64,000 bases of DNA from JANWVO01 sp964458495 (GTDB taxonomy: Bacteria > Acidobacteriota > Terriglobia > Bryobacterales > Bryobacteraceae): the NCBI GenBank assembly GCA_964458495.1, contig CAYWJB010000004.1, positions 124,001 through 188,000 of the forward strand. Direction: 5' to 3'. Shown piece by piece: positions 42,339 to 50,840 of the stretch. The translations under genes were made by a program, and so were the position numbers. Within the stretch, counting starts at the first letter, position 1. Each line of letters opens with the position of its first letter. The notes beneath the pieces were generated by a model. That model made no database searches. It was given only the letters and a program-made list of their open reading frames with translations, and was not told the origin of the DNA.

Positions 42339-43358
42339 ATGAATCGAACCATTGCGCTTTTCGTGTGTCTTTGCGTTTGCGCCGCCGGGCAGCAGCCTCC
42401 CGAAGGGAAACACCTGGCGAACCTGAAGAGGCTGACCGACGGCGGGCAGAACGCCGAGGCGTACTGGTCGCCGGACGGCAAGCGGCTGGTGTTTCAATCG
42501 ACGCGTCCGCCCTATGCGTGTGATCAGATCTTCGTGATGAATGCCGATGGCACGGATCAGCGGCTGGTTTCGACGGGGAAGGGGAGAACGACGTGCGGAT
42601 ACTTCCTGCCCGACAACCGGCACATTGTGTATGCATCGACGCACGAGGCGGGCGAGGCGTGCCCTCCGCCGCCGGACCGGAGCAAGGGTTACGTTTGGGG
42701 GGTGTTTCCCGGATATGACATTTATCTCGCCACCGACGACGGAAAGATCGTGAAGAAGCTGACCGACAGCCCCGGGTACGACGCGGAGGCGACGGTGAAT
42801 TTCCGCACGGGGAACGTGATTTATACGTCGCTGGCCTCCGGGGATCTCGAATTGTGGCGGATGAAGACAGACGGCTCGGCGAAGAAGCAGATCACAAGGC
42901 GCGAGGGCTACGACGGAGGCGCCGTGTACTCGCGCGATGGCAGGCAGATCGTGTGGCGCGCCACGGCGCCGGACAACAAACAGGCGATGCGGCGCTACCG
43001 CGAGCTGCTGAAAGAGAATCTCACGGAGCCGATGCGGATGGAGCTCTTCCTCTCGGACGCGAATGGGCGCAACGTGAGGCAATTGACGCGCACCGGGTGC
43101 GCCGCCTTTGCGCCCACGTTCACGCCCGACGGCAAGCGTGTGGTGTTTTCGTCCAACCTGCACAACTGTGACGGGCGGAAGTTCGAGCTGTACTGGATCC
43201 GCACGGACGGCACGGGGCTGGAGCGGCTGACTTGGTTCGACGGCTTCGTATCGTTCCCGGAGTTTTCCCCTGACGGCAAGAAGCTGGTGTTTTCCTCCGA
43301 CTGGCAGGCCAAGAGCCGCTACGAATTCAACATCTGGGTGGCGGACTGGCGCGACTGA
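42339..43358 (+). CDS. Secreted TolB-like beta-propeller protein
   Basis: The 339-residue protein has a Sec signal peptide (MNRTIALFVCLCVCAAGQQ) and repeated PD40 units: AYWSPDGKRLVFQST, VYSRDGRQIVWRA, TFTPDGKRVVFSSN and EFSPDGKKLVFSSD, interleaved with MNADGTDQRL and RTDGTGLERL. These form a six- or seven-bladed propeller in the periplasm, often a protein- or sugar-binding module. ATG 42339 has AGGGGAAA upstream. Gap of 26 bases after the MetE-like gene. Confidence 0.85.
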   Translation: MNRTIALFVCLCVCAAGQQPPEGKHLANLKRLTDGGQNAEAYWSPDGKRLVFQSTRPPYACDQIFVMNADGTDQRLVSTGKGRTTCGYFLPDNRHIVYASTHEAGEACPPPPDRSKGYVWGVFPGYDIYLATDDGKIVKKLTDSPGYDAEATVNFRTGNVIYTSLASGDLELWRMKTDGSAKKQITRREGYDGGAVYSRDGRQIVWRATAPDNKQAMRRYRELLKENLTEPMRMELFLSDANGRNVRQLTRTGCAAFAPTFTPDGKRVVFSSNLHNCDGRKFELYWIRTDGTGLERLTWFDGFVSFPEFSPDGKKLVFSSDWQAKSRYEFNIWVADWRD

Positions 43359-43394
43359 GAGCCGCGTTCTGATAGACTCGGCGATATCGGAACC

Positions 43395-44225
43395 ATGAAC
43401 CGCAGACATTTCTTCGCAGCTGCCGGAGCGCTGTCTGCCGCCGCGCAGCAGGAGCAGAAACGCGAGTGGCGCACGGCGCCTCTGGGCTATTCCGACACGC
43501 CGCAGCTGCCGGGGCAGCAGTGGAAGGTGCATGACATCGAGCGCCCGCGCCCGCCGGTCATCACGCCGGGCGCGAAGCCCGGAGATCCGCCCTCGGACGC
43601 GATCGTGCTGTTCGACGGGCGCGATCTGTCGCAGTGGTTTCAGCGGGGGCGGGGCGCGGACCGCGGCAAACAGCTGCCGGCGCGCTGGAAGGTGGAGAAC
43701 GGGTACATGGAGTGCGTGGGACGCACCGGGGACCTGGTCAGCCGCGAGAAGTTCGGCGACGCGCAGTTCCACATCGAGTGGGCGTCGCCGGTGGAGCTGG
43801 ACGGCGATTCGCAGTGGCGCGGCAATTCGGGCGTCGTGATCATGGGGCGGTATGAGATCCAGGTGCTGGATTCGTGGAACAATCCCACCTACGCCGACGG
43901 GCAGGCGGGCTCGATATACGGACAGTGGCCGCCGATGGCGAACCCGTGCCGCGCGCCGGGCGAGTGGAACGTCTACGACATCTTCTTTGAGGCGCCGCGG
44001 TTCGAGAATGGCAAAGTGGCAAAGCCCGCCTATGTGACGGTGGTTTTCAACGGCGTGCTGGTGCACCACCATCAGGAGATCATCGGGCAGATGGCGCACC
44101 GCACGGTACGCCCGTATGAACCACACGGGGCGGAGGAGCCGCTGGTGCTGCAGGATCACGACACGCGCGTGCGCTACCGCAACATCTGGGCGCGGCGGCT
44201 TCGCGGCTACGACGTGCGTTCCTGA
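43395..44225 (+). CDS. DUF1080 protein, 3-keto-glycoside hydrolase-like, Tat-type leader
   Basis: The 276-residue protein starts with an RR-type leader (MNRRHFFAAAGALSAAA) and has a DUF1080 domain (concanavalin-like fold): VLFDGRDLSQWF, WKVENGYMECVGRTGDLVSREKFGDAQ is typical in pattern, then GNSGVVIMGRYEIQVLDSW and GEWNVYDIFFEAPRF. Family members cleave 3-keto-disaccharides or related glycosides after oxidation by a Gfo/Idh dehydrogenase, and that gene is next (36 bases). It probably acts in the periplasm. Confidence 0.85.
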   Translation: MNRRHFFAAAGALSAAAQQEQKREWRTAPLGYSDTPQLPGQQWKVHDIERPRPPVITPGAKPGDPPSDAIVLFDGRDLSQWFQRGRGADRGKQLPARWKVENGYMECVGRTGDLVSREKFGDAQFHIEWASPVELDGDSQWRGNSGVVIMGRYEIQVLDSWNNPTYADGQAGSIYGQWPPMANPCRAPGEWNVYDIFFEAPRFENGKVAKPAYVTVVFNGVLVHHHQEIIGQMAHRTVRPYEPHGAEEPLVLQDHDTRVRYRNIWARRLRGYDVRS

Positions 44226-44261
44226 AGCCGCCGCGGCGCGGCGGTGATAGACTCTCCGGAT

Positions 44262-45620
44262 ATGCCGGAGAGCAGACGGACATTCCTGGGTGCGATGACG
44301 GCGGCGAGTTGGGACCGCGTGGCGGGCGCCAACGACCGCGTGGGCGTAGGGTTCATCGGGTGCGGGCTGATCGGGCTGCGGCACATCGCGGACTTTCTGA
44401 AATTGCCGGATGCGGCGCTGGTGGCGGTGAGCGACGTCTATGCCCCGCGCACCGACCAGGCGCGGCAGATGTGCGGCGGCGCAGCGCGCGGGTATCAGGA
44501 CTTCCGCCGGCTGCTGGAAGACAAGGACGTCGACGCGGTGGTGATCTCGACGCCGGACCACTGGCACGCCTTGCAGACCATGATGGCGTGCGCGGCGGGC
44601 AAGGACGTCTATGTCGAGAAGCCGATGACGCTGTTCATCCGCGAGGGGCGGTGGATGGTGAACGCCGCGCGCAGGCACAAGCGCGTGGTGTGCGTGGGCA
44701 CGCAGGGGCGCAGCAACACGCACTTGCCGGACGTGCTGCAGCTGGCGCGATCCGGGGCCGTGGGCAGGATCCATTCGGTGCGCTTCAGCGCGTACCGCAA
44801 CATCATGCCGGGTTTCGGACGTCCGAAGGAGACGCAGCCGCCTCCGGGGCTGGATTATGACCTGTGGCTGGGACCCGCGCCGGCGCGGCCGTACACGCCG
44901 CACCGAGGGCTGTATCATTTCCGCTGGTTCTGGGATTATTCCGGCGGGCAGATGACGAACCTGGGCGCGCACGATCTCGACCTGGCGCACTACATTCTGG
45001 GGCTGCGCGCGCCGAAGACGGCGTATTCGGCGGGCGGGCGGTATGCGCTCGAGGACGACGGCGAGACGCCGGACACGCAGGACGCCATCTGGGAGTATGA
45101 CGGCGTGCTGGTGGAGGGATCGTTCCGGGAGGCGGGCGGATCGCGGCGCGCCTCGGCGGGCACGGCGTCGAGCCTGGCCGGCGTGCAGTTCGTGGGCACG
45201 CAGGGCGTGCTGACGGTTTCCCGCGGGGCGTTCGAGTTCGTGCCGGATATGAAGATCTCGCCCGAGAGCGCCATTCCGCCATGGTCCAACCCGTCCGGGC
45301 ATCCGCAAGCGGCGAAGATCGAGCCAAAGCCGTACGGCGAGCCGCGCGCGGGCAAGGGGGCATCCCCGGAGCCGATCGACCTTCATGCGCGCCATTTTCT
45401 GGATTGCGTGAAGTCGCGGCAGCGTCCGGTGGCGGATGTCGAAGACGGGCACGAGGTGAGCGTGTCGTGCCACCTGGCGAACCTGTCGATGAAGCTGGGG
45501 CGCAAGCTCGCGTGGGACGCGCGGAAGGAAGAAGTGGTGGGCGACCGCGAGGCCAACCAGATGCTGGAGCGGCCCTACCGCAAGCCGTGGGACGCGGTGT
45601 TGGGGAGGCTGCTCGGATGA
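44262..45620 (+). CDS. Gfo/Idh/MocA oxidoreductase with Tat-type leader
   Basis: The 452-residue protein has an RR-type leader (MPESRRTFLGAMTAASW), a Rossmann domain (GVGFIGCGLIGLRHIADF), the EKPM motif (YVEKPMTLFI) and the C-terminal substrate domain (NLGAHDLDLAHYIL). Family members oxidise or epimerise sugars with NAD(P). With DUF1080 and a TIM-barrel isomerase it fits glycoside 3-oxidation. ATG 44262 is 8 bases after TAGACT (44248-44253), suggesting an internal promoter. It overlaps the next gene by 4 bases. Confidence 0.88.
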   Translation: MPESRRTFLGAMTAASWDRVAGANDRVGVGFIGCGLIGLRHIADFLKLPDAALVAVSDVYAPRTDQARQMCGGAARGYQDFRRLLEDKDVDAVVISTPDHWHALQTMMACAAGKDVYVEKPMTLFIREGRWMVNAARRHKRVVCVGTQGRSNTHLPDVLQLARSGAVGRIHSVRFSAYRNIMPGFGRPKETQPPPGLDYDLWLGPAPARPYTPHRGLYHFRWFWDYSGGQMTNLGAHDLDLAHYILGLRAPKTAYSAGGRYALEDDGETPDTQDAIWEYDGVLVEGSFREAGGSRRASAGTASSLAGVQFVGTQGVLTVSRGAFEFVPDMKISPESAIPPWSNPSGHPQAAKIEPKPYGEPRAGKGASPEPIDLHARHFLDCVKSRQRPVADVEDGHEVSVSCHLANLSMKLGRKLAWDARKEEVVGDREANQMLERPYRKPWDAVLGRLLG

Positions 45621-46618
45621 GGCGGCGCGAATTTCTTGCCGCAGCGGCGGTGATGGCGCAGCCGCCGCGGGAGCGAACCACGCTGGGCGTGTCTCCGGAC
45701 TCGTTCGCCGTGCGGCGCCCGCAGCGGACGGCGCTTGAGTTTTTGCAGCTGGCGCACGCGCTGGGCTTTGGCGGCGTGCAGGCGGCGCTGCCGCAGGACG
45801 CCGCGCCGGAGTACCTGCGGCAGGTGCGCGAGTATTGCGAGAACAACGGGCTGTACTGGGAGCTGCTCGTCCCGCTGCCGGAGGAGGACGCGGCGCCGTT
45901 CGAGCGGGCGGTGCGAATGGCGAAGGAAGCGGGCGCGGTGGCGATCCGCTCGGTGTGCCTGGCCGGGCGGCGCTACGAGACGTTCCGCACGATGGCGGAC
46001 TGGAGGCAGTTCGTGGAGCGTTCGCACCGGAGACTGGCGCTGGCGGTCCCGGTGGCGGAGAGGCACAGGCTGCCGCTGGGGATCGAGAATCACAAGGACT
46101 GGACGGCACAGGAGATGCCGGAACTGTTCCGGAAGTATTCGAGCGAGTACTTCGGCGCCTGCATCGACTTCGGCAACAACGTTTCGCTGCTGGACGAGCC
46201 GATGGAGCTGATCGAGGCGCTGGCGCCGTATGTGGTGAGCACGCACGTGAAGGACATGGGCGTGGAAGAGTTCGCCGAGGGGTTCCTGCTCTCCGAGGTG
46301 GCGCTGGGCAAGGGCATTGTGGATCTGAAGCGCGCGGTGGCGCTGCTGCGGGCGCGGCGGCCGGGGCTGCGGTTCACGATGGACACGCTGGTGCGCGATC
46401 CCCTGAAGATCCCGTGCCTGACAGACGCTTACTGGGCGACGTTCGAGGCGCCGGACGCGCGGCGCCTGGCGCGCATGCTGCGGCTGGTGCGGGCGCACCC
46501 GCCGCGCGAGCCGCTGCCGCGTGTGACGGGACTCGGCCGCGAGCAGGCGCTGGCGCTCGAGGACCGGATCCTCGATGAGTGCCGGGCCTATGCCGCCGGG
46601 GCGTTGGGCCTTGTGTGA
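45617..46618 (+). CDS. Sugar phosphate isomerase/epimerase-type TIM barrel, Tat-like leader
   Basis: The 333-residue protein has an RR leader (MRRREFLAAAAVMAQPP) and an AP-endonuclease-2-type barrel: LEFLQLAHALGFGGVQAALP, the metal ligands Glu in LGIENHKDW and His, Asp in CIDFGNNV, and His in STHVKDMG. Such proteins include hexulose isomerases, inosose dehydratases and 3-keto-glycoside-modifying enzymes. It is coupled to the Gfo/Idh gene (ATGA). The leader places it outside the cytoplasm, while the family is mostly cytoplasmic. Confidence 0.82.
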   Translation: MRRREFLAAAAVMAQPPRERTTLGVSPDSFAVRRPQRTALEFLQLAHALGFGGVQAALPQDAAPEYLRQVREYCENNGLYWELLVPLPEEDAAPFERAVRMAKEAGAVAIRSVCLAGRRYETFRTMADWRQFVERSHRRLALAVPVAERHRLPLGIENHKDWTAQEMPELFRKYSSEYFGACIDFGNNVSLLDEPMELIEALAPYVVSTHVKDMGVEEFAEGFLLSEVALGKGIVDLKRAVALLRARRPGLRFTMDTLVRDPLKIPCLTDAYWATFEAPDARRLARMLRLVRAHPPREPLPRVTGLGREQALALEDRILDECRAYAAGALGLV

Positions 46619-46661
46619 CGGCTTGCCCGGGGCCCTGCCGGAATGAAACGATAGTACACGC

Positions 46662-47678
46662 ATGGCTGAGCGACTCCAGGGCATCTTCACGCCGATGCTC
46701 GTGCCGCTGGACGAGCGCGACCGCATCGACGAAGAGGAGCTGCGCCGCTTCATCGGCTGGCTGATCGCGAAGGGGATCCACGGGCTGTACCCGAACGGGT
46801 CCACGGGCGAGTTCACGCGGCTGACAGTAGAAGAGCGGCGGCTCATTGTGAAGATCACCTGCGAGGAGGCGGCCGGCCGCGTGCCGGTGCTGGCCGGGGC
46901 GGCGGAGGCCAATGTTCGGGAGACGATCGCTGCCTGCGAGCTGTATCACAGCTACGGGGCGCGGGCGGTGGCCATCGTCTCGCCGATTTACTACCGGCTG
47001 AGCCCGGAGTCGGTGTATATGTACTTCCGCGAGATCGCCCTGCATTCGCCGGTGGACGTGACGCTGTACAACATTCCGCTGTTTGCAAGCCCGATCGACC
47101 TGAACACGATCCGGCGGCTGAGCGAGCTGGAGCGGATCGCAGGGATCAAGGACAGCTCGGGCGACGTGGCGTTCATGATGCGGATGATCGCGGCGATCCG
47201 CCCGCAGCGGCCGGATTTCACATTTCTGACCGGGTGGGACTGCGTGCTGATCCCGATGATGCTCGCCGGGGCCGACGGAGGAACCAACGCGGCGTCGAAC
47301 GTGGTGCCGGAGCTGATGCGGCGTCTGTATGACCTGTTCCGCGCAGGGCAGCTCAAGGAGGCGATGGAGCTGCAATTCCGCGTGCTGGAGCTGTTCGACC
47401 TGATGCTGGGCAATTTCGAGTTCCCCGACGGGTTCCGCGCCGGCGCGGAGATGCGCGGCTTCCGGTTCGGGCGCGGGCGGCAGCCGCAGAGCGCGTCGCA
47501 GAAGGTGGACCGTGCGGCGCTGAAGCGCGTGTTGCAGTGCCTGCTGGCGGATGCGGGCATCGTCGAACCGCCGGAGTCGGGCTGCGCGCCGCGGACGGGC
47601 GAACCGGGGCGCGACCGCATCGAGCAGGTGGTGCTGGAGGTGATGGACGCGCTGCGGCGCAGGGGCATCGTTGAATGA
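46662..47678 (+). CDS. DHDPS/NAL-family aldolase with C-terminal encapsulation-peptide-like tail
   Basis: The 338-residue class I aldolase has FTPMLVPLDERDRID, the YPNGSTGEFTRL substrate loop, SPIYYRLSPES (catalytic Tyr), YNIPLF and the Schiff-base Lys in AGIKDSSGD. It is not DapA (which is at 34.7 kb) and may act on a keto sugar acid, N-acetylneuraminate or similar. It has no leader peptide. After the barrel (to about residue 295) comes a linker rich in Pro/Gly (302-316) and a final amphipathic helix (317-335), like bacterial microcompartment encapsulation peptides. It overlaps the BMC gene by 4 bases. Confidence 0.85.
   Translation: MAERLQGIFTPMLVPLDERDRIDEEELRRFIGWLIAKGIHGLYPNGSTGEFTRLTVEERRLIVKITCEEAAGRVPVLAGAAEANVRETIAACELYHSYGARAVAIVSPIYYRLSPESVYMYFREIALHSPVDVTLYNIPLFASPIDLNTIRRLSELERIAGIKDSSGDVAFMMRMIAAIRPQRPDFTFLTGWDCVLIPMMLAGADGGTNAASNVVPELMRRLYDLFRAGQLKEAMELQFRVLELFDLMLGNFEFPDGFRAGAEMRGFRFGRGRQPQSASQKVDRAALKRVLQCLLADAGIVEPPESGCAPRTGEPGRDRIEQVVLEVMDALRRRGIVE
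47610..47675 (+). other. Encapsulation-peptide-like segment of the aldolase
   Basis: Residues 317-338 (RDRIEQVVLEVMDALRRRG then IVE) put Ile, Val, Val, Val, Met, Leu on one face of a helix, tethered by a flexible PPESGCAPRTGEPG linker. Known cargo-targeting peptides of microcompartments have the same design (I/L-E-x-I/V-V-x-x-V-L/M-x). The similarity is by eye. Confidence 0.55.
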
Positions 47679-48298
47679 GCGCGATGGGGCTGATCGAGAT
47701 CGGCGGGTGGAGCCCGTCGATGGTGGTGCTCGACCGGATGGAGAAAACGGCGGACGTGTCGCTGTTTCAGGTGGAGCTGAACGATCTGGCCGGGGCGATG
47801 ATCAAGATCATGGGGCCGCTGGGCGCGGTCACGGCGGCGATCGAGGCGGGGCGGGCGCTGGCGGAAGAGATGCAGGTGGTTTGCGTGACCGACATCATCG
47901 CCCACCCGGAGCCGCGCGGGCGGCGCGGGTGGACGGGGGGCAAGGAATACAATCCGCTGATCGAACAGGACGTGGTGCATACGCCGGATGAGCGCTACAG
48001 GGAGGCAAGTGTGAAGGGACAGGCGCCGTTTGCCGTGGGACTGATCGAGACGCAGGGCTTCACCGCCGTGTTCGAGGCCATCGACACGGCGTGCAAGACG
48101 GCCGATGTCGAGGTGCTCGCCCGCGAGAAGCTGGGCGGCGGTTACATCACCGTGGTCATCAAAGGCGACGTCGCCGCCGTGCGCGCGGCCATCGAAGCCG
48201 GCAAGGCGAAGGTGGACGGTCTGGGCAAGCTGATCGCGGCGCACGTGATCCCGAGCCCCACGGAGGCGGTGCTGTCTCTGCTGCCGAAGCAGCCGTAA
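47675..48298 (+). CDS. Tandem BMC-domain microcompartment shell protein (BMC-T)
   Basis: The 207-residue protein contains two BMC domains: residues about 4-78 (AMGLIEIGGWSPSMVVLDRM, ending AAIEAGRALAEEMQVV) and about 117-195 (FAVGLIETQGFTAVFEAID, VVIKGDVAAVRAAIEAGKA), joined by a polar linker. Three copies form a pseudohexamer tile, often with a large gated pore. No BMC-H, pentamer (BMC-P) or classic cargo gene is in the window, so the rest of a shell would have to be elsewhere. It is translationally coupled to the aldolase and ends the operon. Confidence 0.88.
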   Translation: MSAMGLIEIGGWSPSMVVLDRMEKTADVSLFQVELNDLAGAMIKIMGPLGAVTAAIEAGRALAEEMQVVCVTDIIAHPEPRGRRGWTGGKEYNPLIEQDVVHTPDERYREASVKGQAPFAVGLIETQGFTAVFEAIDTACKTADVEVLAREKLGGGYITVVIKGDVAAVRAAIEAGKAKVDGLGKLIAAHVIPSPTEAVLSLLPKQP

Positions 48299-48385
48299 GG
48301 GCTGCCTGGCAGGCGCAGGCCGCGCTTCCGGAACCGGACGGAGTATCCGCGGGACTGGCGCGGCAGGGAGTGCCCGCCCGCCGGA

Positions 48386-48541
48386 TCAGATCGACTCCAG
48401 CTCTTCTTCGAGCAATTGCTTTTGGCAGAGGTCCGCGTAATAGCCGTTCAGGGCGAGCAGCTCCTCGTGGCTGCCTTCCGCCACGACGCGGCCGTGGTCG
48501 AGGACGTAAGTCTTTTCCGCTTCGCGCACGGTCGAGACGGA
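48386..48541 (-). pseudogene. 3' remnant of an ABC exporter gene
   Basis: The last 51 codons match the C-terminus of the full ABC exporter at 51075-52814 at 38 of 51 residues by eye (VSTVREA, then GSH, ELLALNG, YADL and the identical QKQLLEEELESI end). The homology stops abruptly near 48541; upstream bases have no ABC sequence. At this divergence it is a remnant of a paralogous exporter, not a recent copy. No promoter or start is left. Confidence 0.75.
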
Positions 48542-48653
48542 AAACAGTATGGCGGCGGTGCCATAGCAACCGGCTCCTCCCCGCGTCTTTCGCCGCACCA
48601 AATTTCCGCGATCGAGCCCGACATGTTTGGGGCGCCGGGCAGCGGTGGTTGGA

Positions 48654-49388
48654 CTACTCGACGGTGAACCGGGTGGTCTGCGGAGTCCCCTTGACCTCGC
48701 ATCCGGGGGCATTCTCCACCATGCCTGTCGCGTCAACCACACCTGCAACATTGTTCGCCAGGGGAGTTATCGCTTTCACCAGTCCCGTGGCCTGGTCGAG
48801 ATTCCACTGGGGATTCACCAGGCCAGACTCCGGCTCCCTGTCGAGGACCATTCCTGTCGGGACACCGAAGGAGCCGTGAAGAATGGCTCCGGGACAGCGG
48901 GGAGATTTCACTGCGTGGATCGACAAAGTGGCTGTGCCATTCTGCCGGGGAATTCTTGCAGGCTCGACCGTAACCCGGGTCACCATGACGACAGGCGGGG
49001 TCTCTTTGCGGTCCTGCGTGCCGGCCACGGCCAGGTAAGCCATGGCTATTGGGCAGTATTCTTCACCCCCACCTTCGGCCTCCCACTCTCCATCCTCGCA
49101 ACCTGATTCCGTGCATACGGGCAGAAATGTGGAAGCGCTGGACTGGAAATCGTGATACATATTCGCAGCCGCCGACCGCCCTCCGGGCGAACGCAGCACA
49201 GTCAGCGCAGCAGCCGTGTGTCCGGAGCTGCCATAGGTATTCGCGACACTCGTGCTGGTGACGGCAAGACCGTCGGCGCTGGTGGTAATTGCAGTGAAAG
49301 TGTAGGCGAGCGAAGAGGGCATATCCTGGCAAGAAGCAGGACAGGCGGCAACGAACGCCAGAATCGAAATTACCGCGAGTTTCATCAT
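48654..49388 (-). CDS. Secreted hypothetical protein
   Basis: The 244-residue protein has a signal peptide with a Cys near its end (MMKLAVISILAFVAACPASC), then a Thr/Ser/Ala-rich beta-type domain with several cysteines (VCTESGCEDG, YCPIA, SPRCPG, APGCEV) that could form disulfides. I do not recognise the family. ATG 49388 or 49385, with CGGAGG upstream. It is the last gene of the three-gene island. Base use is less G+C-biased than in the core genes. Confidence 0.6.
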   Translation of the reverse strand: MMKLAVISILAFVAACPASCQDMPSSLAYTFTAITTSADGLAVTSTSVANTYGSSGHTAAALTVLRSPGGRSAAANMYHDFQSSASTFLPVCTESGCEDGEWEAEGGGEEYCPIAMAYLAVAGTQDRKETPPVVMVTRVTVEPARIPRQNGTATLSIHAVKSPRCPGAILHGSFGVPTGMVLDREPESGLVNPQWNLDQATGLVKAITPLANNVAGVVDATGMVENAPGCEVKGTPQTTRFTVE

Positions 49389-49439
49389 TGCGATCCTCCG
49401 TTTCCGGTCTGACCATGCCTGCGGCGTAACCCTGACACC

Positions 49440-49991
49440 CTAGTGGTGCTTTTCGGCTTCCTTTCGGACTCTCTCGGGTGGCGTGCCGGCGACATAGGCC
49501 TTCATGCCCCGCTTGACGGCGAGCAAGGCCTGATCGAGCCGGGCAGCGCCTTCCGTTCCGTAACGGGTCCGGAGACTTGCCAGGTGCTGTTCGAGCATGG
49601 CGAGTTTCCTTGCGGCGGTATCGTCGGCCCGTTGACGCAGGGCGGGATCCAGGGTCCTCTCTGCGGCCGAGCGGCGGATCTCGCGCAGCTCTTCATCCAG
49701 TGGATGGATCTCCCGGAACCAAGCATCCGCCGCCTCGATCAGCCGCCAAGCCTCTGGCCGGGACAAACCAATCTCCATGAGGTACTTGTGCCGGGTGGCA
49801 ATGTCCCAACCGCCTGGCTGCTGAGTGCGGGCGACCGTGAACAGGACGCCCAGCGCCTCCCGGTCGGAAAACACATGCGGATTCTGCCTCCCGTCCAGGA
49901 TTTGTGCATTCACGAGCTTCGGCGGGACGATCATGAGACTCGCCCATGCCAGAAGGAACCACGAACGGAACCTGATTCGAAGGGTGAACAT
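49440..49991 (-). CDS. Secreted helical hypothetical protein
   Basis: The 183-residue protein has a signal peptide (MFTLRIRFRSWFLLAWASL, cleavage near VNAQ) and a mainly helical, charged mature part (about 60-183) with no known domain or enzyme motif. GAGGAGG lies 6 bases before ATG 49991. It sits between the split gene and the Cys-rich secreted protein, all on the same strand and probably one transcript. Confidence 0.6.
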   Translation of the reverse strand: MFTLRIRFRSWFLLAWASLMIVPPKLVNAQILDGRQNPHVFSDREALGVLFTVARTQQPGGWDIATRHKYLMEIGLSRPEAWRLIEAADAWFREIHPLDEELREIRRSAAERTLDPALRQRADDTAARKLAMLEQHLASLRTRYGTEGAARLDQALLAVKRGMKAYVAGTPPERVRKEAEKHH

Positions 49992-50015
49992 GGTTTTCCT
50001 CCTCTGTGGTCGTAG

Positions 50016-50834
50016 TCAAAAGTCTTGCGATACTCCGATTCGAGAACTTGCTTTGTCCCCTCTGCGGTTCAATGGCGGTGAACCGGCAGAAGCAGCATCA
50101 CAGGCGCTGCGGCGATCCGTTCCGGGGTTGCTGCAATTTTCTGGCGAGGCGCGGAGATCCCGGAATAAATCCCGCTGCACTCCGTTCGCTACAAGCCAGC
50201 CCAGCGCGTCATTCTCGTACCGCTTCAGCCGGCTCTTTGCAGCCAGCGCTTCCAGAGGCAAAGCCGTATCGCTCCCGCGTGAATCCGACAAGCCGCTCTC
50301 CAGGGTCTCAGTCCAATATCGAAGTTCATCCAGGGTCACGCGTCTTGCATGCATGATCCTTCGGAGATCCTGCAGGTCTCCCCATGCGGTTTAGTCCGCC
50401 AGCAGAAACGCCTTTACCCTCACGCCGGGGCCATCTTGGCGGCTACCCCCAACAACACAGGGAGAAGGGATTTTGCGCCGATGCAATGAGCGCGGCGCGA
50501 TCCCCCCGATTGGCTGCTCCTCGCTTCCTCGCACCCATGATTCGAGCCCGATGGATGAGAAGAAATCAAGCCTCTCCGAATAGTCTCCGCGGTCGCGGGC
50601 AGCTTCCGGACACGAAATCGTCCATGACAATGCCGTCACTGCGGCCTGGCAGGAATTCCGGATATCCAAAGTCAGGGTGCGGGTTTCCGGATCAGCGGCA
50701 ATGATATGGGCCGAGACACATTGCGCCGGAACCTCGGAGCCCGGCGGGGCGCCCGCCATCCCGCCAGAAGCAACGGCCGCCAAAGTGGTTGCCAACACCG
50801 ACCACGAAAAATGCGCCCAGGAGGGGAGAGCCAT
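50016..50834 (-). pseudogene. Secreted hypothetical protein gene split by an in-frame TAA
   Basis: The frame from ATG 50834 (signal-like N-terminus MALPSWAHFSWSVLATTLAA) runs to TAA 50393-50391 after VKAFLLAD. The same frame continues without another stop (TAWGDLQDLRRI, then MHARRVTLDELRYW) to the TGA ending at 50016. Total 272 codons plus stop. The two parts read as one protein: a secreted beta-domain followed by a helical tail. So it is either a recent nonsense pseudogene, a readthrough gene, or a sequencing error. Its promoter is nearly consensus, so the 5' part is likely still expressed. Confidence 0.7.
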
Positions 50835-50840
50835 GCCCGT

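Noticed and set aside
42207..46109. 1300-codon minus-strand frame
   Set aside because: Antisense to four well-supported genes of the sugar operon. Composition is Arg/Pro/His-rich, as expected for a shadow frame.
46662..47678. Second dapA for lysine synthesis
   Set aside because: It lacks the DapA CGTTGESPT loop, has the C-terminal tail and lies in a sugar operon; a clear dapA is at 34680-35561.
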